Shown one piece after another: positions 7,777-16,780 of a stretch of 64,000 nucleotides of DNA. This DNA is from Paraburkholderia nodosa (GTDB taxonomy: Bacteria > Pseudomonadota > Gammaproteobacteria > Burkholderiales > Burkholderiaceae): the NCBI RefSeq assembly GCF_001718195.1, contig NZ_MCNV01000030.1, forward strand, positions 1 to 64,000, read 5' to 3'. A model generated the notes under the pieces. It was not told the origin of the DNA. It saw only the letters and a list, made by a program, of their open reading frames with translations, and did no database searches. The translations under genes and the position numbers were made by a program. Within the stretch, counting starts at the first letter, position 1. Each line of letters opens with the position of its first letter.

Positions 7777-8208
7777 ATGGCATTCGGCGGACTCGAAAAG
7801 AAGCGCGATACGGCACCGATGTCGGAAATCAACATGACGCCGCTCATCGACGTCATGCTCGTGCTGCTCGTCATCTTCATCATCACGGCGCCGCTCTTCT
7901 CACACGCGATCCGGCTCGATTTGCCGAAGGTCGCCGCCGAGCCGGCGCAGCAAACGGCGCAGACCGTCACGCTCTCCATCGACGCCGCCGGCAAGCTCTA
8001 CTGGAACGCCCAGCCCATCACGCTAGACGAACTGCGCGCGCGCTTCACGGCAGCGGGCAAAGAGCCCGAGTCGCAGCAGCCGGAGCTGCAACTGCGCGCC
8101 GCGCGCGAGACGCGCTACGACGCGATCGCCCAGGTGATGGGCGCTGCGCAGCAGGCCGGTCTCACGCGCTTAGGCTTCGTGACCGAGCCGCCCGCCGGCG
8201 CTCACTGA
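7777..8208 (+). CDS. Biopolymer transport protein ExbD/TolR family
   Basis: A 143-residue ExbD/TolR protein with a short cytoplasmic N-terminus (EKKRDTAPMSEINMTPLIDV). A single transmembrane helix (about residues 23-44) carries the conserved proton-carrying Asp25, and a periplasmic domain follows. It starts 12 bases after the ExbB-like gene with AGGAGG as ribosome binding site, so the two are co-translated. Normal length for the family. Confidence 0.88.
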   Translation: MAFGGLEKKRDTAPMSEINMTPLIDVMLVLLVIFIITAPLFSHAIRLDLPKVAAEPAQQTAQTVTLSIDAAGKLYWNAQPITLDELRARFTAAGKEPESQQPELQLRAARETRYDAIAQVMGAAQQAGLTRLGFVTEPPAGAH

Positions 8209-8250
8209 AGACGCCACTGCGCACGCCGCTGAGCGCGCGCCAGTCAACGG

Positions 8251-8256
8251 TATAAT
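8251..8256 (+). promoter_or_regulatory. Possible -10 element of the leuS promoter
   Basis: A perfect TATAAT lies 119 bases upstream of leuS, but no good -35 hexamer is present at normal spacing. The leader that follows contains complementary AACGGGCC and GGCCCGTT stretches (around 8273 and 8343) that could pair over the leader. Confidence 0.3.
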
Positions 8257-8374
8257 CAACGTTTCCTTTAAAAACGGGCCCAGCGAAACCGCCGCAATCT
8301 GCCGGTATCGTGAACGGCCGGCCCGGTGCATCCGGCACCGAAACGGCCCGTTTCCAGCGTTCACCATCCACACC

Positions 8375-10969
8375 ATGCTCGAAAAATACGTTCCCTCCGA
8401 CGTCGAATCCGCCGCGCAAGGCGAATGGCGCGCCACCGACGCTTACCGGACGGCCGAGAAGACCGACAAGCCCAAGTTCTACTGCGTCTCGATGCTGCCG
8501 TATCCGTCGGGCAAGCTGCACATGGGCCACGTGCGGAACTACACGATCAACGACGTGATGTACCGTTACCTGCGCATGAACGGCTACAACACGTTGATGC
8601 CGATGGGCTGGGACGCGTTCGGCATGCCCGCCGAAAACGCCGCGATGGCCAACAGCGTGCCGCCGGCCAGGTGGACGTACGACAACATCGAATACATGAA
8701 GGGCCAGATGCAGTCGATGGGTCTCGCCATCGACTGGTCGCGTGAAATCGCCACCTGCAAGCCCGACTACTACAAGTGGAACCAGTGGTTCTTCCTGAAG
8801 ATGCTCGAGAAGGGTATCGCCTACAAGAAGACCGGCACGGTGAACTGGGACCCGGTCGATCAGACGGTGCTCGCCAACGAGCAGGTGATCGACGGGCGCG
8901 GCTGGCGCTCGGGCGCACTGGTGGAAAAGCGCGAAATCCCGATGTACTACCTGCGCATCACGCAGTACGCCGACGAACTGCTGAACGACCTCGACGGCCT
9001 CGGCTGGCCCGAGCGCGTGAAGATCATGCAGCAGAACTGGATCGGCAAGAGCTTCGGTGTGAACTTCGGCTTCCCGTACGAGCTGGATGGCGAGAAGAAG
9101 CTGCTGCGTGTGTTCACCACGCGCGCCGACACGATCATGGGCGTGACCTTTGCGGCGATCGCGGCCGAGCATCCGCTTGCCACGCGTCTCGCGCAAGGCA
9201 AGCCGGAGTTGCAGGCGTTCATCGACGAATGCAAGCGCGGCGGCGTGGCGGAAGCCGACGTCGCGACGATGGAAAAGAAGGGCGTGCCCACGGGCTTTAC
9301 CGTGACGCACCCGCTCACGCACGAGCAGGTGCCGGTGTGGATCGGCAACTACGTGCTGATGAGCTATGGCGAAGGCGCCGTGATGGGCGTGCCGGGCCAC
9401 GACGAGCGCGATTTCGCATTCGCGCAGAAGTACAACCTGCCGATCAAGCAGGTCATCGCCGCAGAAGGCGAGACCTACTCGCTCGACGGCTGGCAGGAAT
9501 GGTACGGCGACAAGGAACGCGCCGTTTGCGTGAACAGCGGCAAATACGATGGCCTCGCCTACACGGCGGCCGTGGACGCCGTCGCGGCCGACCTCAAGGC
9601 GCTCGACCTCGGCGACAAGCAGGTCACGTGGCGCCTGCGCGACTGGGGCATTTCGCGCCAGCGCTACTGGGGCACGCCGATCCCGATCATCCACTGCCCG
9701 AGCTGCGGCGACGTGCCGGTGCCCGAAAAGGACCTGCCGGTCGTGCTGCCGGAAGACCTCGTGCCGGACGGCACGGGCAACCCGCTCGCGAAGTCGGAAG
9801 CCTTCCTGAACTGCAAGTGTCCGACCTGCGGCGCCGACGCGAAGCGCGAAACCGACACGATGGACACCTTCGTCGACTCGTCGTGGTACTTCTACCGCTA
9901 CGCTGCGCCGGATGCCGTGAACATGGTCGACGAGCGCACCGACTACTGGATGCCGATGGACCAGTACATCGGCGGCATCGAGCACGCGATCCTTCACCTC
10001 TTGTACTCGCGCTTCTGGGCGAAGGTCTCGCGCGACCTCGGCCTCGTGAAGTTCGGCGAGCCGGCGAAGAACCTGCTCACGCAGGGCATGGTGCTCAACG
10101 AAACGTTCTATCGCGAAGACGCTGCGGGCAAGAAGACCTGGTACAACCCGGCCGACGTGACCGTCACGCACGACGACAAGGGCCGCCCGATCGGCGCGAC
10201 GCTCAACAGCGACGGCCAGGCCGTGGTGCTGGGCGGCGTGGAGAAGATGTCGAAGTCGAAGAACAACGGCGTCGACCCGCAGGTGCTGATCGACCAGTAC
10301 GGCGCAGACACGGCGCGTCTGTTCACGATGTTCGCGGCGCCTCCCGAGCAGCAGCTCGAATGGTCGGGCGCGGGTGTGGAAGGCGCAAGCCGCTTCCTGC
10401 GCCGCGTGTGGGCCTTTGGCCACGCGAACGCCGAAGCGATCCAGTCGCGTGCCTCGTTCGACGCGGCGGCGCTCACGGACGTCGAAAAGGCGCTGCGCCG
10501 CGAAGTCTACAGCGTGCTCAAGCAGGCCGACTTCGACTACCAGCGCCTGCAGTACAACACCGTCGTATCGGCGGCGATGAAGATGCTCAATGCCATCGAC
10601 GGCGCCAAGGGTGCGGGTGCGGGCGTGCAGCGCGAAACGTTCGGCGTGCTGCTGCGCGTGCTGTACCCGGTCGTGCCGCACATCGCCTTCGAACTCTGGA
10701 AGGCGCTCGGCTACGGCGATGAATACGGCACGCTGCTCGATGCACCGTGGCCGAAGGTCGACGAAAAGGCGCTGGAGCAGGCCGAAATCGAACTCGTGCT
10801 GCAGGTGAACGGCAAGGTGCGCGGCGCCGTGACGGTGGCCAAGGACGCACCGAAGGACGCGATCGAGGCGGCTGCACTTGCGCACGAGATGTTCGTCAAG
10901 TTCGCGGAAGGCCGTGCACCGAAGAAGATCATCGTCGTGCCGGGCCGCCTCGTGAACGTCGTGGTCTAA
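8375..10969 (+). CDS. leuS: Leucyl-tRNA synthetase
   Basis: An 864-residue class Ia synthetase that charges tRNA-Leu in the cytoplasm. The HIGH-type signature appears as HMGH at residues 49-52 in YPSGKLHMGHVRNYT, and KMSKS is at 624-628. Between them lies the CP1 editing domain (about 220-420, with TRADTIMGVTF). A zinc-like cysteine pair (CPSCGDVPV, CKCPTCGAD) is in the CP core. The C-terminal domain ends in GRLVNVVV. Full length with no sign of damage. A very long open frame on the opposite strand is a shadow caused by codon bias. Confidence 0.98.
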   Translation: MLEKYVPSDVESAAQGEWRATDAYRTAEKTDKPKFYCVSMLPYPSGKLHMGHVRNYTINDVMYRYLRMNGYNTLMPMGWDAFGMPAENAAMANSVPPARWTYDNIEYMKGQMQSMGLAIDWSREIATCKPDYYKWNQWFFLKMLEKGIAYKKTGTVNWDPVDQTVLANEQVIDGRGWRSGALVEKREIPMYYLRITQYADELLNDLDGLGWPERVKIMQQNWIGKSFGVNFGFPYELDGEKKLLRVFTTRADTIMGVTFAAIAAEHPLATRLAQGKPELQAFIDECKRGGVAEADVATMEKKGVPTGFTVTHPLTHEQVPVWIGNYVLMSYGEGAVMGVPGHDERDFAFAQKYNLPIKQVIAAEGETYSLDGWQEWYGDKERAVCVNSGKYDGLAYTAAVDAVAADLKALDLGDKQVTWRLRDWGISRQRYWGTPIPIIHCPSCGDVPVPEKDLPVVLPEDLVPDGTGNPLAKSEAFLNCKCPTCGADAKRETDTMDTFVDSSWYFYRYAAPDAVNMVDERTDYWMPMDQYIGGIEHAILHLLYSRFWAKVSRDLGLVKFGEPAKNLLTQGMVLNETFYREDAAGKKTWYNPADVTVTHDDKGRPIGATLNSDGQAVVLGGVEKMSKSKNNGVDPQVLIDQYGADTARLFTMFAAPPEQQLEWSGAGVEGASRFLRRVWAFGHANAEAIQSRASFDAAALTDVEKALRREVYSVLKQADFDYQRLQYNTVVSAAMKMLNAIDGAKGAGAGVQRETFGVLLRVLYPVVPHIAFELWKALGYGDEYGTLLDAPWPKVDEKALEQAEIELVLQVNGKVRGAVTVAKDAPKDAIEAAALAHEMFVKFAEGRAPKKIIVVPGRLVNVVV

Positions 10970-11069
10970 CGAGGCAAACCAAGGCCATGTGAGCGGCGTA
11001 GCGCGTGAAGCACCGCGCGGCGCCGCTCAGCCGACACCGGCGACTCTGTCGCGAACCCAGGGAGTCCAT

Positions 11070-11633
11070 GTGATTCGCAGATCGTTTCTCAGGTTGTTCC
11101 CGCTCGTGGCGGGCAGCGCGCTGGCCCTCTCGGCGTGCGGCTTCCAGCTGCGCGGCGAGGAGAACTTCGCCTTCAAGCGCCTCGCGGTCGTCGGCGCGCC
11201 GCCGCCGCTCGTCGGGCGCCTCTCGCGTATGGTCGAAGGCGGCAGCGATTCGGTGGTGGTCGACTCGGTGGCCAACGCCGACGCCGTGCTGCACATATCC
11301 GAAGGGCGCAGCTTCAGCACGCTCACGCTCAATTCACTCGGCGCAGTCGTGGAATATCAGGTCAACTATTCGCTGAACTATACGCTGACCAGACCGGATG
11401 GCAGCGTGCTGATCCAGCCGAGCGCCATTTCGCTGAATCGCGCGATGACGTACAGCGATCAGTTCTCGACCGCCAAGACGCAGGAAGCCGATCTGCTGTT
11501 CACCGACATGCAGAACGACGCCGTCGACCAGCTCATGCGGCGCCTTGCCGTGCTCAGAACGATCAACCCGACGCCCGATCAGGTCGTGCCGGGTGTCGCG
11601 CCGCGCGCACCGCTGCCGCCGCCGCCGCTGTAA
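11070..11633 (+). CDS. lptE: LPS-assembly lipoprotein LptE
   Basis: A 187-residue LptE (RlpB), the outer-membrane lipoprotein that plugs the LptD barrel and takes part in final lipopolysaccharide insertion. The signal peptide ends in LSAC, with Cys23 as lipid site, followed by GFQLRG, the usual start of mature LptE. The start is GTG at 11070, preceded by GGGAG. The overlapping ATG at 11068 is followed at once by a stop and cannot be used. The C-terminus ends in a proline-rich run. It lies between leuS and holA, as in many proteobacteria. Confidence 0.9.
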   Translation: MIRRSFLRLFPLVAGSALALSACGFQLRGEENFAFKRLAVVGAPPPLVGRLSRMVEGGSDSVVVDSVANADAVLHISEGRSFSTLTLNSLGAVVEYQVNYSLNYTLTRPDGSVLIQPSAISLNRAMTYSDQFSTAKTQEADLLFTDMQNDAVDQLMRRLAVLRTINPTPDQVVPGVAPRAPLPPPPL

Positions 11634-11676
11634 TGCGCGCGGTTTCCATCTACTGAGCGACCTTCGACCGAGCGCC

Positions 11677-12888
11677 ATGCAACTGCGACCCGACGCACTC
11701 GAACCGCACCTCGCGCGAGGGCTGGCCGGCCTGTACGTCGTCTATGGCGACGAACACCTGCTCGCCCAGGAGGCGTGCGACCGCATCCGTGCGGCTGCGC
11801 GCGCGGCGGGCTTCACCGACCGTTCGGTGTTCACCGTCGAGCGCGGCTTCGACTGGAGCTCGCTCCTCGGTGCGAGCCAGTCGATGTCGCTATTTGGCGA
11901 CCGCCAGCTGGTGGAGTTGCGTATTCCGTCGGGCAAGCCCGGCAAGGAAGGCGCGGACGCGCTCAAGACGCTCGCCGCTGCCTCGAATCCCGACGTGCTG
12001 ATGCTCGTTACGCTGCCGCGCCTTGACGCCGCCACGCAGAAGTCTGCATGGTTCACGGCGCTGGCTGATAGCGGCGTCGCGCTGAAGATCGATCCCGTCG
12101 AGCGCACGGCACTGCCGAACTGGATCGGCCAGCGTCTGGCGCTGCAAGGCCAGCGCGTGGCGCCAGGCGAGGACGGCCGGCGCGCGCTGCAATTCGTGGC
12201 AGAGCGTGTGGAGGGCAACCTGCTGGCGGCGCATCAGGAAATTCAGAAGCTTGGGCTGCTTTATCCGCAAGGCGTGCTGAGCTTCGAGCAGATTCACGAC
12301 GCCGTGCTCAACGTCGCGCGCTACGACGTATTCAAGCTCAACGAAGCGATGCTCACAGGCGACGTTGGTCGTCTCGCGCGCATGCTCGACGGGCTGCAGG
12401 GCGAAGGCGAGGCGTCGGTGCTGGTGCTGTGGGCCGTGGTCGAGGAAATCCGCACGCTGTTGCGCATCAAGCGCGGCGTGGCGGCGGGCAAGCCGCTCGC
12501 CATGCTGCTGCGCGAGAACCGCGTGTGGGGGCCGCGCGAGCGGCTCATCGGGCCGGCGCTGTCGCGCTTGAGCGAAGCGACGCTGGAGCGCGGTCTCGCG
12601 CTCGCGGCGCGCCTCGACCGCCAGGTCAAGGGGCTTTCGGGTCAATCGCGCGCGGACTGGCGCAATGCGCTGCCGCCCGATGCCTGGGACGGCCTTTTCG
12701 AACTCGCCATGACCGTGGCCGCGCCACGCGAAGGCGCACCGCAGGCGCGCGCCGCTGCCGGTGCGCGCGCCGCTGGAGCGCCACCACGCGCGCAGCCGGG
12801 TGCTCAGCCAGCTGGCCCAGCCGCGGCAGCCGCCGCCGCGGCCGCGGCCCGACCGCGCACCGCAGGGCCGTCGCGCCGTCCGGGATAA
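11677..12888 (+). CDS. holA: DNA polymerase III delta subunit
   Basis: HolA is the clamp-loader subunit that opens the beta sliding clamp. The N-terminal part has YVVYGDEHLLAQEACDRIR, followed by the SMSLFGDRQLVELR clamp-interaction region. Domain III has the helical segment YDVFKLNEAMLTGDVGRLARML. The family is normally near 340 residues; this protein has 403. The extra length is an Ala/Pro/Arg-rich C-terminal tail (about residues 350-403) with an alanine run of about ten. The tail frame is open to a TAA, so it is probably genuine, but its function is unknown. It follows lptE by 43 bases. Confidence 0.92.
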   Translation: MQLRPDALEPHLARGLAGLYVVYGDEHLLAQEACDRIRAAARAAGFTDRSVFTVERGFDWSSLLGASQSMSLFGDRQLVELRIPSGKPGKEGADALKTLAAASNPDVLMLVTLPRLDAATQKSAWFTALADSGVALKIDPVERTALPNWIGQRLALQGQRVAPGEDGRRALQFVAERVEGNLLAAHQEIQKLGLLYPQGVLSFEQIHDAVLNVARYDVFKLNEAMLTGDVGRLARMLDGLQGEGEASVLVLWAVVEEIRTLLRIKRGVAAGKPLAMLLRENRVWGPRERLIGPALSRLSEATLERGLALAARLDRQVKGLSGQSRADWRNALPPDAWDGLFELAMTVAAPREGAPQARAAAGARAAGAPPRAQPGAQPAGPAAAAAAAAAARPRTAGPSRRPG

Positions 12889-13088
12889 AGCGTTCCGCGC
12901 TTGCCTGAACCGGCGCGTCGGCGCCTGCCTCATGCCGCGCCGCGCGGCCGGTGCACCTGCCGGGCCGCCCGGCCACGTCCAGCAAACCTTGGCGGCTGGC
13001 CTTAAAATCGGCCTGAACCGCTTTGAATCGAACCGCGCCTGGGCAGCTCATCTGACTGCGCCTCACGCGCCGCATGACGAAAGACACT

Positions 13089-14360
13089 ATGGATATCGAC
13101 CAGTACATGACCGACCTCGGCCGCCGCGCCCGCAACGCTTCGCGCGCGATGGCACGAGCCACGACGGCCGCGAAGAACGCGGCGCTCGAAGCGGTGGCGC
13201 AAGCCATCGAGCGCGACGCGCAGCAGTTGAAGGATGCGAACGCACGCGACCTCGCACGTGCGAAGGAAAAGGGCCACGACGCGGCGTTCATCGACCGTCT
13301 CACGCTGTCGGACAAGGCGCTCAAGACGATGGTGGAAGGCCTGCGCCAGGTGATGGCGCTGCCCGACCCCATCGGCGAAATCAGCAACCTCAAGTTCCGC
13401 CCGAGCGGCATTCAGGTGGGGCAGATGCGCGTGCCTCTGGGCGTGATCGGCATCATCTACGAGTCGCGGCCGAACGTGACGATCGACGCTGCCGCGTTGT
13501 GCCTGAAGTCGGGCAACGCGACGATTCTGCGCGGCGGCTCCGAGGCGCTCGAATGCAATACGGCGCTCGCGAAGCTGATCGGCGAAGGGCTGGCTGCGGC
13601 GGGATTGCCGCAGGATGCGGTACAAGTGGTCGAGACTGCCGACCGCGCGGCCGTGGGCAAGCTCATCACGATGACTGAATTCGTGGATGTGATCGTTCCG
13701 CGCGGCGGCAAGAGCCTGATCGAGCGCCTGATGGCAGAGGCGCGCGTGCCGATGATCAAGCACCTGGACGGCATCTGCCATGTGTACGTGGACGACCGCG
13801 CCGATCTCGCGAAGGCGCTGACCGTGTGCGACAACGCCAAGACGCACCGCTACGGCACCTGCAACACGATGGAGACGCTGCTCGTGGCGCGCGGCATTGC
13901 GCACGACGTGCTGCCGCCGCTTGGCCGCCTGTATCGCGAGAAGGAAGTCGAACTGCGCGTGGATGCTGCGGCGCGCGCGATTCTCGCCGACGCGGGCGTA
14001 GGTCCGCTCGTGGACGCGATCGAAGAGGACTGGCGTACCGAGTATCTTGCGCCGGTGCTGGCGGTGAAGGTGGTCGACACGCTCGACGACGCGATCGAGC
14101 ACATCAACGCCTACGGCTCGCACCACACCGACGCGATCGTCACCGAAGACCACGACCGCGCCATGCGCTTTCTGCGAGAAGTCGACTCGGCGAGCGTGAT
14201 GGTGAACGCCTCGACGCGCTTCGCCGACGGCTTCGAGTTCGGCCTCGGTGCGGAGATCGGCATTTCGAACGACAAGCTGCATGCGCGCGGCCCGGTCGGC
14301 CTGGAAGGGCTGACCTCGTTGAAGTACGTCGTGCTCGGCCACGGCGAAGGCCGTCAATAG
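13089..14360 (+). CDS. proA: Glutamate-5-semialdehyde dehydrogenase (gamma-glutamyl phosphate reductase)
   Basis: ProA reduces gamma-glutamyl phosphate to glutamate semialdehyde with NADPH, the second step of proline synthesis. The 423-residue aldehyde-dehydrogenase fold shows PLGVIGIIYESRPNVTIDAA, the nucleotide segment VPRGGKSLIERL, and the catalytic cysteine C258 in YGTCNTMETLL. FGLGAEIGISNDKLHARGP near the end is also typical. I prefer ATG 13089 (MDIDQYMTD) because relatives begin this way; ATG 13074 would add five residues. A likely promoter (TTGGCG with TTAAAAT) lies around 12990-13010. Confidence 0.95.
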   Translation: MDIDQYMTDLGRRARNASRAMARATTAAKNAALEAVAQAIERDAQQLKDANARDLARAKEKGHDAAFIDRLTLSDKALKTMVEGLRQVMALPDPIGEISNLKFRPSGIQVGQMRVPLGVIGIIYESRPNVTIDAAALCLKSGNATILRGGSEALECNTALAKLIGEGLAAAGLPQDAVQVVETADRAAVGKLITMTEFVDVIVPRGGKSLIERLMAEARVPMIKHLDGICHVYVDDRADLAKALTVCDNAKTHRYGTCNTMETLLVARGIAHDVLPPLGRLYREKEVELRVDAAARAILADAGVGPLVDAIEEDWRTEYLAPVLAVKVVDTLDDAIEHINAYGSHHTDAIVTEDHDRAMRFLREVDSASVMVNASTRFADGFEFGLGAEIGISNDKLHARGPVGLEGLTSLKYVVLGHGEGRQ

Positions 14361-14435
14361 TCACGCATCGCTCGGGGCGGCGCACGGCGTAGCGCCCCGC
14401 CTCGTTGCACAATCGCTCACGAAGAAGAAAAAATA

Positions 14436-14858
14436 ATGTCGATGCTCTGGGTCAAGACGTTTCACATCGTGCTGATCGCCTCGTGGTTCGCGGGCCTGTT
14501 CTACCTGCCGCGCATCTTCGTGAATCTCGCGATGGAAACCGAGCCTGCGGCCGTCAAGCGCCTGCTCATCATGGCGCGCAAGCTCTACCGCTTCATGACG
14601 ATGATCGCCGTGCCCGCGCTGCTATGCGGACTGTGGCTGTGGCTCGTGGTGGGGATTGGGCGCGGCCAGGGCTGGATCCATGCGAAAGTGGGCGTGGTGG
14701 TGCTGCTCATCGTCTATCACGCGTACTGCGGACGTTTGCTCAAGACCTTCGAGCGCGGCGAAAACCGCCGCTCCGACAAGTGGTATCGCATGTTCAACGA
14801 GCTTCCCGTGCTCGGCATGCTGGCTGCGGTGGCGCTGGCTGTCATCAAGCCGTTCTGA
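14436..14858 (+). CDS. hemJ: HemJ/CopD-family membrane protein, protoporphyrinogen oxidase-like
   Basis: A 140-residue integral membrane protein with four predicted helices. It shows the HemJ signature WVKTFHIVLIASWFAGLFYL with His10, and a second conserved region ARKLYRFMTMIAVPALL. HemJ oxidises protoporphyrinogen IX to protoporphyrin IX in many bacteria that lack HemG or HemY. The family was long listed as CopD-like or UPF0093. Length and motifs fit HemJ. It follows proA by 75 bases and may be transcribed with it. Confidence 0.8.
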   Translation: MSMLWVKTFHIVLIASWFAGLFYLPRIFVNLAMETEPAAVKRLLIMARKLYRFMTMIAVPALLCGLWLWLVVGIGRGQGWIHAKVGVVVLLIVYHAYCGRLLKTFERGENRRSDKWYRMFNELPVLGMLAAVALAVIKPF

Positions 14859-14923
14859 ATCACTGACGCACTCACGCCGCCACCGCGGCGCGTAATTCAG
14901 CTTTTTCCCGCGCGCGGGCGCCG

Positions 14924-15165
14924 TCAGATAGCGCCCGCTGTCTCGCGGCGCATGCGGGCCGCTACGACACGCCAGCTGCACGCCTGCTTCACGAGCACGT
15001 CAGTGAAGCGATACTCGATCGCCTCCAGGCCTGCCGCAGGTGTGTAACCGTAGATGCCGCTCGCCACGGCGATATTGTCGAGCACCTGCAAACCCGCGTC
15101 GCTCAGCACGTGCGCCCCCGATATCCGATAAATCTCGGCGGATAGCCTGAAGTTTAATATTTATT
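14924..15165 (-). pseudogene. Remnant of a SnoaL/NTF2-like protein
   Basis: On the minus strand an open frame encodes ISGAHVLSDAGLQVLDNIAV, then IEYRFTDVLVKQACSWRVVA and a short tail. This looks like the last third of a SnoaL or DUF4440-type NTF2-fold protein, in which a strand of the form FTDVFVK-x-DGRWRVVA is common. The frame is closed upstream by a stop near 15166 and there is no start codon with a ribosome binding site at a sensible distance. I read it as a truncated relic at the edge of the AT-rich island. Family recognition is moderate. Confidence 0.4.
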
Positions 15166-15501
15166 GAAAAATACCTGACAATTGCGGATGCAATTGGGAT
15201 TGAATTGTAGGATTTCTTAAAAGGCGTAGGAGATTTTTCTCGTATAAAGACAAGGCTGTTTTTCTGTAATGCGATTCCGTCTAATTGGTGAAAATAAATG
15301 GAAATTTCCTGCTGCCTCTGCGGTTCTTATCTCGACCTTTGAGAACATTGCTGACTCCTGCGAACTATTGCTATTGCCTTTGCTGATTGTGTGCCTCGGC
15401 CCTTTTTCATCGACCTTTTTGCTTTAAGAGTTCTCTTATTCTCCCTGTGACTTCGAATTCGTAAAGTTGCTCCTGTAATCGCGTATTGGTCCGATAAATC
15501 T
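15125..15501. other. AT-rich intergenic island bounded by an 11-base direct repeat
   Basis: This stretch is markedly AT-rich compared with the rest of the window. CCGATAAATCT occurs in the same orientation at 15125-15135 and 15491-15501, bracketing the island. One small open frame (15269-15427, 52 codons, beginning MRFRLIGENK with a hydrophobic second half) has no visible ribosome binding site and no recognisable family. No tRNA, insertion sequence or known RNA is visible. The island lies between the SnoaL remnant and the beheaded adhesin gene, which suggests foreign DNA or a degraded adhesin leader region. Confidence 0.45.
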
Positions 15502-15536
15502 GTAGGGAATCCCTCAGTTGTCGGAATTATCGAGCC

Positions 15537-16685
15537 ATGGCGTGTTCGACGCAGATCGTTGGCTTTAATGGGCCAGATGATTTTCTTTATAGAAGGGCGA
15601 CGCACGACTCGGTGACGCTGGGCGGCACGGATGCGACCACGCCGGTGGCCTTGCACAACGTGGCGGCGGGCGCAGTCTCGGCGACGAGCTTCGACGCGGT
15701 GAACGGCTCCCAGTTGTACAACCTGGCCAGCTCGACGGCGGATTCGTTCGGCGGCGGCTCGACGGTGAACAGCGATGGCTCGATCTCGAACCCGACGTAT
15801 AACGTGGGTGGAGACACCTACAACAGCGTAGGTGGGGCGATTACGAACCTCGATGGCCGCGTGACACAGAACACGACCGACATCACGAACCTGCAAGGTG
15901 ACGTCACGAACATCAATGGCCAGCTGGCCGATGCAGTGATGTACGACACGTCGAAGCACAGCTCGGTCACGCTGGGCGGCACGGAATCGACGACGCCGGT
16001 CAAGCTGCCCAACCTGCAGGACGCTGAACTCTCGGCGTCGAGCACGGACGCCGTCACGGGCTCGCAGTTGTACGCCACGAACGTCGTGGTCTCGAACCTG
16101 AATCAGCAGATTCAGAACATCAGCGTCAACGGCACTGAGTATCTGTCGACCACTACGACGAGCGGCGCGGCTTCGGCCACGGGCGCCAGCTCGATCGCGG
16201 CAGGCGGCGGTGCGATTGCCTCGGGTCCGAACGCGACGGCGATTGGCGACTCGGCGAAGGCCACGGGCAACAACTCGGTAGCGCGCGGTGCAAATTCGAT
16301 CGCGGACGAGGACGACACCGTGTCCGTGGGCTCGCAAGGCAACGAGCGACGGATCGCCCATGTCGCGAATGGCGTCAACGCTACCGATGCGGTGAACATG
16401 GGGCAGCTGCAGAGCGGCTTGAATGGGCTCCAGAGCAACGTCAACTCGGTGGCGCGCAACGCCTACGGCGCTATCGCGGCGGCAACCGCGCTGACAATGA
16501 TGCCGGAAGTCGATCAGGGCAAGACCGTCGCGGTGGGTATCGGCACAGCCAACTTCCAGGGCTATCAAGCAGTGGCGCTCGGCGCATCGGCGCGCATCAC
16601 ACAGAACCTCAAGGTGAAAGTGGGCGGCGGTTATGCATCGGCAGGCGGTGCCACGGTCGGCCGCGGTATGTCGTACCAGTGGTAA
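15537..16685 (+). pseudogene. Trimeric autotransporter adhesin, C-terminal part (5'-truncated)
   Basis: The 382-codon open frame encodes the end of a YadA-type trimeric autotransporter. Two copies of a stalk/neck unit are visible: DSVTLGGTDATTPVAL to DAVNGSQLYNL near residues 23-63, and SSVTLGGTESTTPVKL to DAVTGSQLYATN near 142-183. A head-like stretch (GASSIAAGGGAIASGPNATA) and a last neck (NATDAVNMGQL) follow. The C-terminal YadA anchor is intact (VGIGTANFQGYQAVALGAS, ending in GMSYQW). The first 20 residues do not resemble an adhesin, and there is no signal peptide or extended signal peptide region, so the product could not be exported. Most likely a deletion or insertion removed the 5' part. 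Confidence 0.75.
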
Positions 16686-16728
16686 GCGTCTGAGGCTTAA
16701 TCGGTTGCGGTCTGGGCCGAAATGCAGA

Positions 16729-16758
16729 GCGGACTCCCTCGGGAGTCCGCTTGTTTTG
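16729..16758 (+). terminator. Rho-independent terminator after the adhesin remnant
   Basis: GCGGACTCCC and GGGAGTCCGC form a perfect 10-base-pair stem with a TC loop, followed by TTGTTTTGTT. It survives intact although the gene upstream is truncated. Confidence 0.7.
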
Positions 16759-16780
16759 TTGGGCGCCTTCTGGTCCGCCA

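Noticed and set aside
8162..10885. Long minus-strand open frame of about 900 codons opposite leuS
   Set aside because: It is a mirror of the biased third-position GC of leuS. The translation is Arg/His/Val-rich with no domain, and leuS is unmistakable on the other strand.
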